Assembly: GCF_009557615.1 (NCBI RefSeq)
Contig: NZ_CP045652.1
Coordinates: forward strand, 3,472,001-3,536,000
Direction of reading: 5' to 3'
Source of the DNA: Sphingobacteruim zhuxiongii
Lineage (GTDB): Bacteria > Bacteroidota > Bacteroidia > Sphingobacteriales > Sphingobacteriaceae
Length of the DNA stretch: 64,000 bases
Shown here piece by piece: positions 1 through 8,617 of the stretch (within the stretch, counting starts at the first letter, position 1; each line of letters opens with the position of its first letter). The position numbers and the translations under genes are program-made. The notes under the pieces were generated by a model. The model made no database searches. It was not told where the DNA came from and saw only the letters and a program-made list of their open reading frames with translations.

Positions 1-112
1 CTCAGGAAATAGACTCGGACTATTGGATGGAAGCGCTTTGAATTGTATGTTTGCCATATTGTTTTTTTGGGTGCACCTTAAGATACAAAATCTTAAGGAC
101 AAAAAAACAGAA

Positions 113-142
113 AAACCCCGCCATTTTTTAATGACGGGGTTC
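113..142 (-). terminator. Rho-independent terminator of gldB
   Basis: A 12-bp stem (AACCCCGCCATT paired with AATGACGGGGTT, one G-U pair when read on the minus strand) lies about 60 nt past the gldB stop and is followed on the minus strand by TTTCTGTTTTTTT. A separate perfect 9-bp palindrome (CCTTAAGAT / ATCTTAAGG) sits at 76-98 without a T-run and is unexplained. Confidence 0.8.
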
Positions 143-201
143 TTTCTTTAAGAGACCTTTTTAGACAGCCCCTTTATTATTTTGAGTACAGTGTCTGTAT
201 T

Positions 202-1236
202 TTAATTCCCTTTAAACTTGGAATCCTCCAAAATTTCTTGTGCGTTTTCTGCTTTCAATAAATCTGTCAGCGTTTTCTCAGGATGTTTTTCCATATACTT
301 CCTTACTATCTGCCAACCGATGAAGGTTCCTAACTTTGGTGCAGACTCATTATTCCCACCTAGCTCTGGCGTAAAAGGTGCTTCTGTAAAATATTTCTGC
401 GTCCTTAAATAATCCGTACTATACAATAAATCTTCCTCCAAAAACCATTGCCAAACATCCCTTTGATACTGTTCTGCCCAGGCTAATTGAGCGCTGGTAT
501 AGCCTATTTTAAGTGAATCTTGGCAGTCCGTTAATTGATCCATCGCATAAAGTACTTTTCCATGATAGACCATTTGTTGCAGTGTATTTACATCCGCGTC
601 TTTAATTGGATAAAGTTCTTCTCTAATGACCGCTTCGATAACACGGGGAGTAATATTCTCAGGAGTAAAGCGACGTGAAACGTACAAAGGAATAGATCCT
701 ATTAATGCCGGATAGAATGGTGAGTTGGTCCCTAAGAACATATCAAGCCCAATACCAATATACTTCTCGCCAATCGGCACTTGCACTTCAAACCCAGAGA
801 AAAAAGAGATTAGTCTCGGAACCTCATAATTTGGAAAGTAATACTTAATATAACTGAAAGCCGCACTCAGCTCGGCTTCTTGTTTTTTCATATCTGGGTA
901 TTTTTTCGCTACCGCTGCTGCCAAATCCACAAAGTCTTTTTTCTTAATTACTTCGCTCAAAACTTCGTTAAGATAGATTGAATCTCGAGGATCACTAACC
1001 TTTAACATAAACTGCATGTAATCGGAATAAAACGGATTATACTGTTGTTGCCAGCTCTTGTTTTTAGATTGAATATCTTCAGGCTTCAATTCTGCAATTG
1101 CACGATCGAATCGTTCAATTTTAATATCGACCGGTACCGAAGAAACATCAGGCTTCCCCTTTTTTGATTGACAGGAAATAAATAAGAAAGACAGAAACAG
1201 AAATAAAAATAGCTTGTTAATAGTAGGACTCATCAA
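202..1236 (-). CDS. gldB: Gliding-motility lipoprotein GldB homologue
   Basis: The 344-residue product starts with a lipoprotein signal: a hydrophobic stretch at residues 8-20 ending in FISC, with Cys22 as the lipid-modified residue. The rest is a soluble domain with the family's opening IERFDRAI at about 40 and the later WFLEEDLLYSTD and FIGWQIVRKYM segments. The family is known from gliding Bacteroidota, where GldB is essential for motility and secretion. It also occurs in non-gliding members, so motility cannot be inferred from it alone. The gene is divergent from nadE with a 56-nt gap, the usual Bacteroidota gldB-nadE neighbourhood. A second Met follows the first directly, so the start may be one codon later. 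Confidence 0.85.
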   Translation of the reverse strand: MMSPTINKLFLFLFLSFLFISCQSKKGKPDVSSVPVDIKIERFDRAIAELKPEDIQSKNKSWQQQYNPFYSDYMQFMLKVSDPRDSIYLNEVLSEVIKKKDFVDLAAAVAKKYPDMKKQEAELSAAFSYIKYYFPNYEVPRLISFFSGFEVQVPIGEKYIGIGLDMFLGTNSPFYPALIGSIPLYVSRRFTPENITPRVIEAVIREELYPIKDADVNTLQQMVYHGKVLYAMDQLTDCQDSLKIGYTSAQLAWAEQYQRDVWQWFLEEDLLYSTDYLRTQKYFTEAPFTPELGGNNESAPKLGTFIGWQIVRKYMEKHPEKTLTDLLKAENAQEILEDSKFKGN

Positions 1237-1292
1237 AGTATACGCTAGTGATAGACAAAATTAATTAGTAAATTTACAATAAATTCAGGCAC

Positions 1293-2930
1293 ATGAAAAT
1301 TGCTTTATCACAACTCAACTACCACATCGGAAATTTTGAACAAAACAACCATAAAATAATTCAAGCTATCCAAGTAGCGAAAGCATCTGGAGCAGAATTA
1401 ATTGTCTTTGCAGAGTTGGCAATTGGTGGATATCCCGCCAAAGATTTACTTCGAAATTCATCATTTTTAGATCAGTGTGAACAGAGCGTTCGCGAGATTG
1501 CTCAGGCATGCCAGGGAATTGGATGCATTATTGGCGCACCTGTACGAAATAAAGATGCTGAAGGGAAAGCTCTATATAACACCGCACTTCTTTTAGAAAA
1601 TGGTGAGGTAAAACATACCGTTAAGAAAAGTTTGCTTCCGGACTATGACGTCTTCGATGAATACCGTTACTTCGAGCCCAATAAACACGTGAACTGTATT
1701 CAATTTCACGGCAAGACGATTGCCCTAACCATTTGCGAAGACCTATGGGATGATGACGGACCAAACTCCTACGTAGGTGATATCATGCTTGAATTAGCGA
1801 AAGAGCAACCAGATTTAATTATAAATATAGCGGCATCTCCATTTTCGTATACGCACTTTGAGAGCAGAAAAAATGTATTGAGCCGTAATGTAATTAAAAC
1901 CAACGCCCCATTGATTTATGTAAATCAAGTTGGAGCCCATACTGACATTATTTTTGATGGAAGATCCCTTGCATTTAATAAAAAGGCTGAAATTATCGGA
2001 GAGTTGGAAGCATTCAAGGAAGACATGGCTTATGTCGAATTGGAAAAGGATTTAACAGCATTCGAAGAAAACAGAGTAGTTAACCATACTGAGATTTCAC
2101 TAATTCATCAAGCGATCATTTTAGGCTTAAAAGATTATTTTCAGAAATCTGGCTTTAAGAAGGCAGTGCTTGGTCTTTCTGGAGGTCTTGATTCTGCATT
2201 GGTTGCAGCCTTGGCCTGCGAAGCATTAGGACCGGAGAATGTATTGAGTGTACTGATGCCATCAATTTATTCGTCTGACCACTCATTGAAAGATGCTTTG
2301 GATTTAGTAAAAAACACGGGATGTGAGCATCGAATAATCCCCATAAAAGATATCGCTAATGCATTTGAAGTTGGCTTAGCAGAAAGTTTTGCAGGTAAAT
2401 CTCCAGATACTACGGAAGAAAATATTCAAGCTAGAACAAGGGGGACTCTTTTAATGGCGATGTCTAATAAATTTGGTAACATCTTGCTAAATACTTCCAA
2501 CAAGAGTGAAGCTGCTGTTGGATATGGGACATTATATGGGGATATGGCAGGTTCATTAAGCGTTATTGGTGATGTGTATAAAACACAAGCTTATCAATTG
2601 GCAAATTATATTAATCGGGATCGCGAAATTATTCCAGTTAATACGATTGTAAAACCTCCTTCCGCCGAACTGAGACCCGATCAAAAAGATTCTGATTCGC
2701 TTCCTCCCTATGATACCCTTGATGCGATTTTATTTCAACTTGTCGAGATGGAAAAATCGGCTAGCGAATTGATCCATCTAGGTTTTGATGAGGCACTTGT
2801 ACAAAGGATTTCGAAGTTGTTAAACAACGCTGAATTCAAGCGTTTTCAAGCACCTCCTATTTTAAGAGTAAGTCCAAAGGCGTTTGGATCGGGAAGAGCG
2901 ATGCCTTTAGTTGCAAAATATCCTTTTTAA
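1293..2930 (+). CDS. nadE: Glutamine-dependent NAD+ synthetase
   Basis: The enzyme converts nicotinic acid adenine dinucleotide, ATP and glutamine to NAD+ in the cytoplasm, the last step of NAD synthesis. The 545-residue protein has two domains. The N-terminal amidase of the nitrilase fold carries the Glu-Lys-Cys triad at E41 (VFAELAIGGYP), K112 (KKSLLPDYDVFDE) and C148 (TICEDLW). The C-terminal synthetase carries the PP-loop SGGLDSA at 296-302 and NTSNKSEAAVGYGT further on. The length is normal for the two-domain form and all key residues are present. It starts 56 nt from the divergent gldB and may be co-transcribed with the lipoprotein gene 58 nt downstream, since no terminator lies between them. 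Confidence 0.97.
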   Translation: MKIALSQLNYHIGNFEQNNHKIIQAIQVAKASGAELIVFAELAIGGYPAKDLLRNSSFLDQCEQSVREIAQACQGIGCIIGAPVRNKDAEGKALYNTALLLENGEVKHTVKKSLLPDYDVFDEYRYFEPNKHVNCIQFHGKTIALTICEDLWDDDGPNSYVGDIMLELAKEQPDLIINIAASPFSYTHFESRKNVLSRNVIKTNAPLIYVNQVGAHTDIIFDGRSLAFNKKAEIIGELEAFKEDMAYVELEKDLTAFEENRVVNHTEISLIHQAIILGLKDYFQKSGFKKAVLGLSGGLDSALVAALACEALGPENVLSVLMPSIYSSDHSLKDALDLVKNTGCEHRIIPIKDIANAFEVGLAESFAGKSPDTTEENIQARTRGTLLMAMSNKFGNILLNTSNKSEAAVGYGTLYGDMAGSLSVIGDVYKTQAYQLANYINRDREIIPVNTIVKPPSAELRPDQKDSDSLPPYDTLDAILFQLVEMEKSASELIHLGFDEALVQRISKLLNNAEFKRFQAPPILRVSPKAFGSGRAMPLVAKYPF

Positions 2931-2988
2931 ATTATTGAAATTAAACCTTTAACGAAAGACGTCGTCTAATATTAAAATAAATAAAATT

Positions 2989-3549
2989 ATGAAATCGCTT
3001 TGGTCAATAATTATCGTCGGGATTGCTTTATTTTTTGCGTCCTGTTCATCCTACAAGTACAATACGACTAGGGTGCAAAATTTAGATTTCTCTCAATATA
3101 AAACCTATGGCTGGTTACCTCCAGTAGACTCTCTTTCCAAGAATTATTTCACAAATGATATTTCTAGAAGTAATATTATCTCTTCTGCAAATAAAGAAAT
3201 TGAAGCTAGAGGTTTGAGTTATTCAAAGGAAAACCCAGATGTTCTCTTCCGTTATGTGACAATCGTAAACAACAAAAGTCGCGTAGTATATAGCCAAAGC
3301 TATGGATGGGGCGGCCCATGGGGAATGTATCGCCCTTGGGGATGGGGATGGTATGGAGGCGGTGCTTCTTACCCTGTTGGAAAAGAGAGATTCCGATATG
3401 CTCACGTCATCATTGAAGCAATTGATCGTAGATCGAATGCTGTAGTATGGCAAGCTCGTGGATCTGGTGAAATAAAAAGCCCTGAAAAAGCAATCAATAA
3501 CCTACCTAAAGTTATTCAGGGTATTTTCAAAGAGTATCCAATGAAATAA
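2989..3549 (+). CDS. DUF4136-type lipoprotein
   Basis: This is a 186-residue predicted lipoprotein: the signal MKSLWSIIIVGIALFFASC ends at Cys19, so the mature protein is membrane-anchored. The sequence after it (YKTYGWLPP, then an NPDVLFRYVTI strand and AVVWQARGSGEI) resembles the DUF4136 family, whose function is not known. Residues 105-125 are strikingly rich in Gly, Trp and Tyr, probably an exposed flexible loop or membrane-surface segment. It is followed by a strong terminator. No function is assigned. Confidence 0.75.
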   Translation: MKSLWSIIIVGIALFFASCSSYKYNTTRVQNLDFSQYKTYGWLPPVDSLSKNYFTNDISRSNIISSANKEIEARGLSYSKENPDVLFRYVTIVNNKSRVVYSQSYGWGGPWGMYRPWGWGWYGGGASYPVGKERFRYAHVIIEAIDRRSNAVVWQARGSGEIKSPEKAINNLPKVIQGIFKEYPMK

Positions 3550-3573
3550 ATAAGGTATTAGAAAGATATAATA

Positions 3574-3605
3574 AAAAAGGGCTTCCAAATGGAAGCCCTT
3601 TTTTT
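3574..3605. terminator. Bidirectional rho-independent terminator
   Basis: A 14-bp stem (AAAAAAGGGCTTCC, loop AAAT, GGAAGCCCTTTTTT) lies between the convergent lipoprotein gene and the GntR regulator gene, with a T-run on both strands. It can serve both transcripts. Confidence 0.9.
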
Positions 3606-3626
3606 AATTTATAGGAGAGACTCGCA

Positions 3627-4709
3627 TTAAATAGATGGTCTCTGGTTGATGTAGAAAGGAACTTCTACATGATCTTTCGATTTGTTTATGATCAGCTCTG
3701 CGGCCATCTTACCCATCATTTCGAAATCCGTAGAAATCGTTGTAATGCCATTAAGAATAAATTTCTTTAACGGCGTCTCGTTATACGAGATGACACCAAC
3801 GTCTACTCCTATTTTGAGTTTTTTACCTATTATTTTATCCAAGAGTTTGACTAAATCATCCTCAGCAATATTGATATAACAGGTTCCTACGGAAATCCGC
3901 TCTTTATCTAAATCACTTACAAGCGAATGGTTAAAAGCATATTGTTGAGCAAACTTATAAAAGCCTTTTATGATCGACTTTGGATAGTCGCTGTTGTCAG
4001 GAAAAATCAATTTAATTGTGCTATACTTTGATAAAGCAGGTAGTGCCTCTTCCAATGCGGAGTAAATGTCTTTCTCATAATTCTCATAAACAGCAGCAAA
4101 ATCCCCCTGTATATCATCGACATATTTCCCCAACAAGACCAGTTTTTCACGTGGAATATATTTATTAATAATCTCCGAAGCTTGATCTCTACCCTCTTTA
4201 AAATGAGGAAAAAGAACATAGTAATCATAAGTCTTCGTCAGATTACTCAATAAGGTTCTTAAATAGGTAATATCACTATTGTAAACGAATAAATCCAAGG
4301 CAGCTTCATCGGCCAATTCTTTCGCAAATGAGTCGTATACAATCTTCTTATGCGCACTTAGCTTATTCAATAGCAACGCTATTTTATGCCTTTGTTTAAC
4401 ATCTGTTGTAGCAACATAATATCCCTTACCAGGAATAGATGCTATGACATCAGAATTTTTAAGAAATTTATAAGCTTTTTCGACTGTATCCCTTGAAATA
4501 TCGACATAAACACTAAGTTCATTAATCGACGGTAACATATCATCTTTCTCCAATGTTCCATTCTTAACCGCATCAATTATAGCAGACGCTAGTTGCTGAT
4601 ACTTCGGTGTCGCCGAAAAATCACTTATTTGAATGGTTTTTAGAAAGTCAGTTACCTTACTAGTCATAGGAGCCGCATTATAATTAGTTTGGTGCTCTTT
4701 ATATTGCAT
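3627..4709 (-). CDS. GntR-family regulator with sugar-binding-like effector domain
   Basis: The N-terminal part carries a GntR winged helix: KYQQLASAIIDAVKNGTL, then MLPSINELSVYVDISRDTVEKA as the recognition region and SIPGKGYYVA as the wing. The C-terminal part (about 240 residues) looks like a periplasmic-binding-protein fold, as in Bacteroidota GntR regulators that bind sugars; the ligand is not known. The open frame extends to a TTG at 4769, but that codon lies inside a long palindrome next to a probable promoter. The ATG at 4709 (360 aa) is chosen, leaving a leader of about 20 nt; ATG 4667 (346 aa) is also possible. Neither has a clear ribosome binding site. The gene stands alone, and autoregulation is inferred from the palindrome. 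A role in sugar use nearby is possible but untested. Confidence 0.85.
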   Translation of the reverse strand: MQYKEHQTNYNAAPMTSKVTDFLKTIQISDFSATPKYQQLASAIIDAVKNGTLEKDDMLPSINELSVYVDISRDTVEKAYKFLKNSDVIASIPGKGYYVATTDVKQRHKIALLLNKLSAHKKIVYDSFAKELADEAALDLFVYNSDITYLRTLLSNLTKTYDYYVLFPHFKEGRDQASEIINKYIPREKLVLLGKYVDDIQGDFAAVYENYEKDIYSALEEALPALSKYSTIKLIFPDNSDYPKSIIKGFYKFAQQYAFNHSLVSDLDKERISVGTCYINIAEDDLVKLLDKIIGKKLKIGVDVGVISYNETPLKKFILNGITTISTDFEMMGKMAAELIINKSKDHVEVPFYINQRPSI

Positions 4710-4735
4710 TCTAATATAGATAAAATACTTTACTT

Positions 4736-4770
4736 CAAAACTATTTTTAAGATTTGACTTTGAAGTCAAA
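4736..4770 (-). promoter_or_regulatory. Probable promoter of the GntR-type regulator gene
   Basis: Read on the minus strand, TAGTTTTG at 4743-4736 matches the Bacteroidota -7 consensus TAnnTTTG exactly. A TTTG/TTG element lies about 23 nt upstream at 4770-4767, slightly wide for the usual spacing. The predicted transcript start is some 20 nt before ATG 4709. Confidence 0.55.
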
Positions 4771-4779
4771 TCTTAAAAA
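4744..4779. promoter_or_regulatory. 36-bp palindrome, candidate operator
   Basis: Two perfect 17-nt arms (TTTTTAAGATTTGACTT and its reverse complement) flank a TG centre. The palindrome begins at the edge of the probable -7 box of the GntR-type gene and covers its upstream promoter element. A dimeric repressor bound here would block its own promoter. It lacks the GC-rich stem and trailing T-run of a terminator. Confidence 0.7.
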
Positions 4780-5000
4780 TACTGTAAGTCATGCAAATTA
4801 CCGTCCTGTCCCTACATGAACTTAAAATACCTTAAATGCTTTTGCTAGATGAAATCCGATTGCATCGTGCGATATCGGGTAGATACGATGGGTTATTTTG
4901 AGCTGTGAATAATACGCATCGACTGAAGAGGAAATTCCTTTAATTGCGATAAGAGAAGAATGTAAGTGCTTATACCAATATAATTGCTGGAATCTACCAG

Positions 5001-5954
5001 CTAACCCGCTAGCTCACTCAACATGGTTAAAGAGGGAGCAAAAAACAAACTTCCTGTTTTCGCAGTACTAAAATCTAGTATTCGATCGTAATTACCCTCC
5101 GGGTTGCCAACAAACATATTTGTCAACATCTTTTCAACTGTACTAAACGTACTGGCGTAACAGATGAAATAAGTTCCCATCTCATTATCACTAACGCTTC
5201 CGAAAGGCATATTATCGCGAACGACTTTGAAGTTATCTCCAACATTTGCTAATGCGCTATGCGAATTGGATGGCTTTTCATTGTCACTCATCTCGATATC
5301 CATTGCTTTTGAGCGACCAATAACTTTCTCCTGGGCTTCAATTGAAAGGTTATTCCAAGCGCGAAGATCATGGATGTATTTTTGAACAAATAGATAGCTA
5401 CCACCAGCGTACCTTGGATCGGCATCTGAAACAACTGCGAAATAATCGCGCTCAGGTCCATGTGGGTTTTCTGTACCATCCACGAAACCTAAAATTGAAC
5501 GACTATCCCAGTATCGAAATCCTTGAACTTCAACAATACAATTACCAATCTCGTTCATCACTAAGCTAATTTCATTTGCCATATCATAAGCCAAACTCCG
5601 TTCATCAGCACGTATATGAAAATGTAGATCCGCCGCGGTTGCAACTGCCGTATGTTTGTCTCCTCGAATAGTTTGAAAATTTTTCAGCTCCTTTGGAAGT
5701 GGCGAAGGAAGATTTAATTTTCTCCAAGCATCATGACCGATACCCATAACGACGCTAGCTTTTGCGTTGGGGAAACGATTCAGCACAGAATGATTAAGAT
5801 TAATCACTAGTGCACAAACGCGTTGAAATATAGTCTTTAAGATGGTTGGGGATATTTGAGAGTTGAGCTCCCAAACAAGGAAAAAGGTGTTATTATTCGG
5901 ATAATCTGTAACGTTCTGCGCCTGATTTGCAACATTGGAATTATTGACAACCAT
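5001..5954 (-). CDS. DyP-type heme peroxidase
   Basis: This 317-residue protein is a dye-decolourising-type peroxidase that uses H2O2 on a heme cofactor. It has the diagnostic GFVDG motif at 156-160 (D159 catalytic) followed by TENP, a likely proximal heme His at 232 (SHSALANV) and a conserved distal-side Arg at 247 (VVRDNMPFG). The length fits the short YfeX-like subgroup. There is no signal peptide, so it is cytoplasmic unless exported with a partner. It lies 82 nt downstream of the ebo cluster on the same strand and could be its last gene. A 9-bp inverted repeat (AAGTGATGC/GCATCACTT, 5968-6008) lies just upstream. Its physiological substrate is unknown. Confidence 0.93.
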   Translation of the reverse strand: MVVNNSNVANQAQNVTDYPNNNTFFLVWELNSQISPTILKTIFQRVCALVINLNHSVLNRFPNAKASVVMGIGHDAWRKLNLPSPLPKELKNFQTIRGDKHTAVATAADLHFHIRADERSLAYDMANEISLVMNEIGNCIVEVQGFRYWDSRSILGFVDGTENPHGPERDYFAVVSDADPRYAGGSYLFVQKYIHDLRAWNNLSIEAQEKVIGRSKAMDIEMSDNEKPSNSHSALANVGDNFKVVRDNMPFGSVSDNEMGTYFICYASTFSTVEKMLTNMFVGNPEGNYDRILDFSTAKTGSLFFAPSLTMLSELAG

Positions 5955-6036
5955 TTTAATTAGATATATAAGTGATGCTTATTCTTCAAAACGAACAATA
6001 CGCATCACTTGTTTTATCAATCTAACATTTTTTGAT

Positions 6037-7395
6037 TTAACCCATCGGGCCAAATATTTTATTGAGTATTATATCCTTGATGGCAGTTGGCTCCAATGAG
6101 CTTTCAAACTTATCTTTACTAATCCAGATAGGGAAATATTGCTGTTCAACGTCGATAATCCCATGAGAGCCTTTCACTAAGTTCGCATCTAAGGGGGTAA
6201 TATCGAGTGTAGCACGAAATCCTATCTTTTTTAATAGAAGCTTAAAAATTGCTCTCGACTTTGAAGTCATAAACATCTCTACTGGATCGTAGCCCGGTTT
6301 TTTATGAATATCAACCATACGCGCATAATCTGGTGCAACGTTGTCATCTTCCCAGAAATAATAGGTAAACCAAGCATTTCTTTTCGCTAAAACTAACAAG
6401 TCGCCAGAACGTTCATGATCCATTCCATAAGCCTTTTGTTCTTCTTTATCCAACACCTTATCCACACCGTCTAATTGGCTTAGTGACTTCTTTACTCGCT
6501 CCTGAATGCTTCTATTCTTACAGTATACGTGTGCAATTTGATGATCGGAAACCGCAAATGCATCAGACGCAGCGGCATCCAACAATTCCAATCCACGTTC
6601 AATACGAATCTCTAAAAAGCCCTCCTTTCGAAGAGCACGATTAATATGAATTGGTTGATCCACTGCCGCAATTCCATATTCAGAAAGTATAACAACCTCT
6701 ATCCCTCTTCCTTCAAAAAAAGTAACCAGCTCTTTTACCAAGGTATCAATCTCCAACAGTTCAGACTTAATCAATTCTAAATTAGGCCCATGCTTTTGCA
6801 AGCAATAATCTAAATGTGGTAAATAGATTAAATTCAATGTTGGTTGGTGCTTCTCTTCGACATACATGGCTGCATCTGCAATCCAACGAGAAGAAGTAAT
6901 ATTCGCATTTGGTCCCCAAAAATTGAATAATGGGAATTTCCCAAACTTCTCTGTAAGTTCATCGCGCAGCGAAGCTGGATATGCATAGCAGTCTGGCATC
7001 TTTCGGCCGTCAGCAAGATAGTTAGGGCGCGGTGTAACGGAATAATCCGCATCGTTGTACATATTGTACCACCAAAACATTTGAGCACACGTAAAGGCTG
7101 GATTTCGCTTCTTCGCAGTCACCCATATATTCTCCGACTGAACTAATTTATTGGACTGTTTCCAAAACTGGATTTCAGAAGCGGCATGATCATACCAACC
7201 ATTCGCGACAATACCATGTTCATTTGGATTTTTCCCGGTTAAATATGTCGTTTGCGCAGCGGTAGTAAGCGCAGGCATCGCAGGCTTTATATCGCCTAAA
7301 TGATGACGTTTAATATATTCATTTAGAAATGGGGTATATTCCCCTAAGACAGACTGCGACAATCCAACAACGTCTATTACGGCAACTCTATTCAT
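6037..7395 (-). CDS. eboF: Alkaline-phosphatase-superfamily phosphodiesterase, EboF-type
   Basis: This 452-residue protein belongs to the nucleotide pyrophosphatase/phosphodiesterase branch of the alkaline phosphatase superfamily. It has a metal-binding Asp near the N-terminus (VIDVVGLSQS, D8), a nucleophile-region PALTTAAQTTYLTGKNP with a Thr at about 44-45, HGIVANGWYDH, and later metal-site segments LSEYGIAAVD and GSHGIID. It has no obvious signal peptide. It sits 7 nt after eboE and is the last gene of a complete eboA-F set, where a protein of this superfamily is the usual final member. The ebo system has been linked in other bacteria to handling or export of a small-molecule precursor. 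The substrate here is unknown. Confidence 0.85.
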   Translation of the reverse strand: MNRVAVIDVVGLSQSVLGEYTPFLNEYIKRHHLGDIKPAMPALTTAAQTTYLTGKNPNEHGIVANGWYDHAASEIQFWKQSNKLVQSENIWVTAKKRNPAFTCAQMFWWYNMYNDADYSVTPRPNYLADGRKMPDCYAYPASLRDELTEKFGKFPLFNFWGPNANITSSRWIADAAMYVEEKHQPTLNLIYLPHLDYCLQKHGPNLELIKSELLEIDTLVKELVTFFEGRGIEVVILSEYGIAAVDQPIHINRALRKEGFLEIRIERGLELLDAAASDAFAVSDHQIAHVYCKNRSIQERVKKSLSQLDGVDKVLDKEEQKAYGMDHERSGDLLVLAKRNAWFTYYFWEDDNVAPDYARMVDIHKKPGYDPVEMFMTSKSRAIFKLLLKKIGFRATLDITPLDANLVKGSHGIIDVEQQYFPIWISKDKFESSLEPTAIKDIILNKIFGPMG

Positions 7396-7402
7396 ATTAT
7401 CT

Positions 7403-8617
7403 TTAGTCTTTTAACTCGTTTAACAGCCATTGCAGCTCACGCGAAATGGAGTCTTCAATAGGCATTTGTAGTGATTTAGGAAGAACAGCCCAAGTATAGG
7501 TCTCTACTTCGACATGTCTTGTGCGCTCGCGCTGCTTTTGTAAAGCCAAGACTTCTAAAATATCTTGCTGAGTAGATGAAATTACTCCGTACTGTTCTAA
7601 AAAGATGGGTACATGGAAATGACTACGCCATTCCACATGTGTTAGATCCTCGATATCAGGTAAAGCATCCATTAAATCAAGATACTTAACCAATTCATTT
7701 GACTTGTTTCTTGCGATAACCTGATGAAGATAAATAGGCTCATCAAATTCCTCTAAAATCTTCTTCTTTTCTTGTCTATCTGCAAGATTATCCGTCAGAT
7801 TCACTTTCAATGCAGAACTAACTTGAAACTTCCCTATCTGAATACCTAATTGCTCAAGGCGATCAACGGCTTCTGAATGATTTTCGTAAGCCAACGCAAA
7901 GTGGCAAACATCATAGCAAATAGTAACGTAACGTTTGACGAGCAGCTTCGATTGCTCTTCATCCAAACCTCGTGTTTTTTGGAAAAAGGAAACTGCTAAA
8001 GGAAGGAGCTCTTGCTCATACCATTCAATAAACTCATCTACATTTTCCAATACACCATCGGGCTCTGGTTCAATATCAAGATGCATATATTTGCCCGTCT
8101 GAACTTCTTTATCGTAAAGGTAAGCCGCAACTTCAAGAATTTGTTGTGTTGACTCACTACGCATCGTAGTCCATTCTTCCGCAGATTCATCAAACCAAAA
8201 CCTATAGCTCAGCGGTGAAGTTGATATACCCGCCTCTGCTTTATCTGGTATAAGTTCTGCTAAAATATCAAAAAGGCGAATGGTATAGTCTTTACGCTTT
8301 CTACTCGTCCAATCCGGAAAGTGAACCATGTCCTTAACTCTTTTCTCATGAAAATCACCAAAAGGAAATCCATTCAATGTAAAGACATAAACATCATGCT
8401 CCTTAAGCCATTGCTGAAACGCCAACAACACATCTGGTTTCGATAACTGCTCACTTGCTTCGGCAGAAATGCGCAGCCCTAAACCAAAAGAAGCATCCGG
8501 AGAAACCGCACTCTTTATCTTCGGGACATATTGCGCTAACTGATTGAAATGATCTATCCAATCCTGTCCAGGATGTATATTTGTACAGTATGAGATATGC
8601 GTATTAGCTAACTTCAT
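7403..8617 (-). CDS. eboE: EboE, TIM-barrel metabolite-traffic protein
   Basis: The product is 404 residues, of the xylose-isomerase-like TIM-barrel class found as EboE in ebo clusters. Visible segments include the opening ISYCTNIHPGQDW, YMHLDIEPEPDGVLEN (candidate metal-site Asp/Glu), CYDVCHFALAYE and HVEWRSHFHVPIF near the C-terminus, which place His, Glu and Asp residues at strand ends as in this fold. The start codon lies 14 nt inside the end of eboD, which suggests translational coupling. The reaction is not known; the assignment rests on the fold and on its place between EboD and EboF. Confidence 0.85.
   Translation of the reverse strand: MKLANTHISYCTNIHPGQDWIDHFNQLAQYVPKIKSAVSPDASFGLGLRISAEASEQLSKPDVLLAFQQWLKEHDVYVFTLNGFPFGDFHEKRVKDMVHFPDWTSRKRKDYTIRLFDILAELIPDKAEAGISTSPLSYRFWFDESAEEWTTMRSESTQQILEVAAYLYDKEVQTGKYMHLDIEPEPDGVLENVDEFIEWYEQELLPLAVSFFQKTRGLDEEQSKLLVKRYVTICYDVCHFALAYENHSEAVDRLEQLGIQIGKFQVSSALKVNLTDNLADRQEKKKILEEFDEPIYLHQVIARNKSNELVKYLDLMDALPDIEDLTHVEWRSHFHVPIFLEQYGVISSTQQDILEVLALQKQRERTRHVEVETYTWAVLPKSLQMPIEDSISRELQWLLNELKD

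Noticed and set aside
76-98. CCTTAAGAT palindrome as a terminator
   Set aside because: Neither strand has a T-run after the stem, and the true gldB terminator lies next to it.
4710-4769. Upstream TTG as start of the GntR-type regulator
   Set aside because: The codon and the next ones lie inside the 36-bp palindrome and promoter elements; the conserved domain starts much later.
5968-6008. AAGTGATGC/GCATCACTT repeat as terminator of the ebo cluster
   Set aside because: The loop is 23 nt and the minus-strand tail is TATATATC rather than a T-run, so it is too weak to call a terminator.
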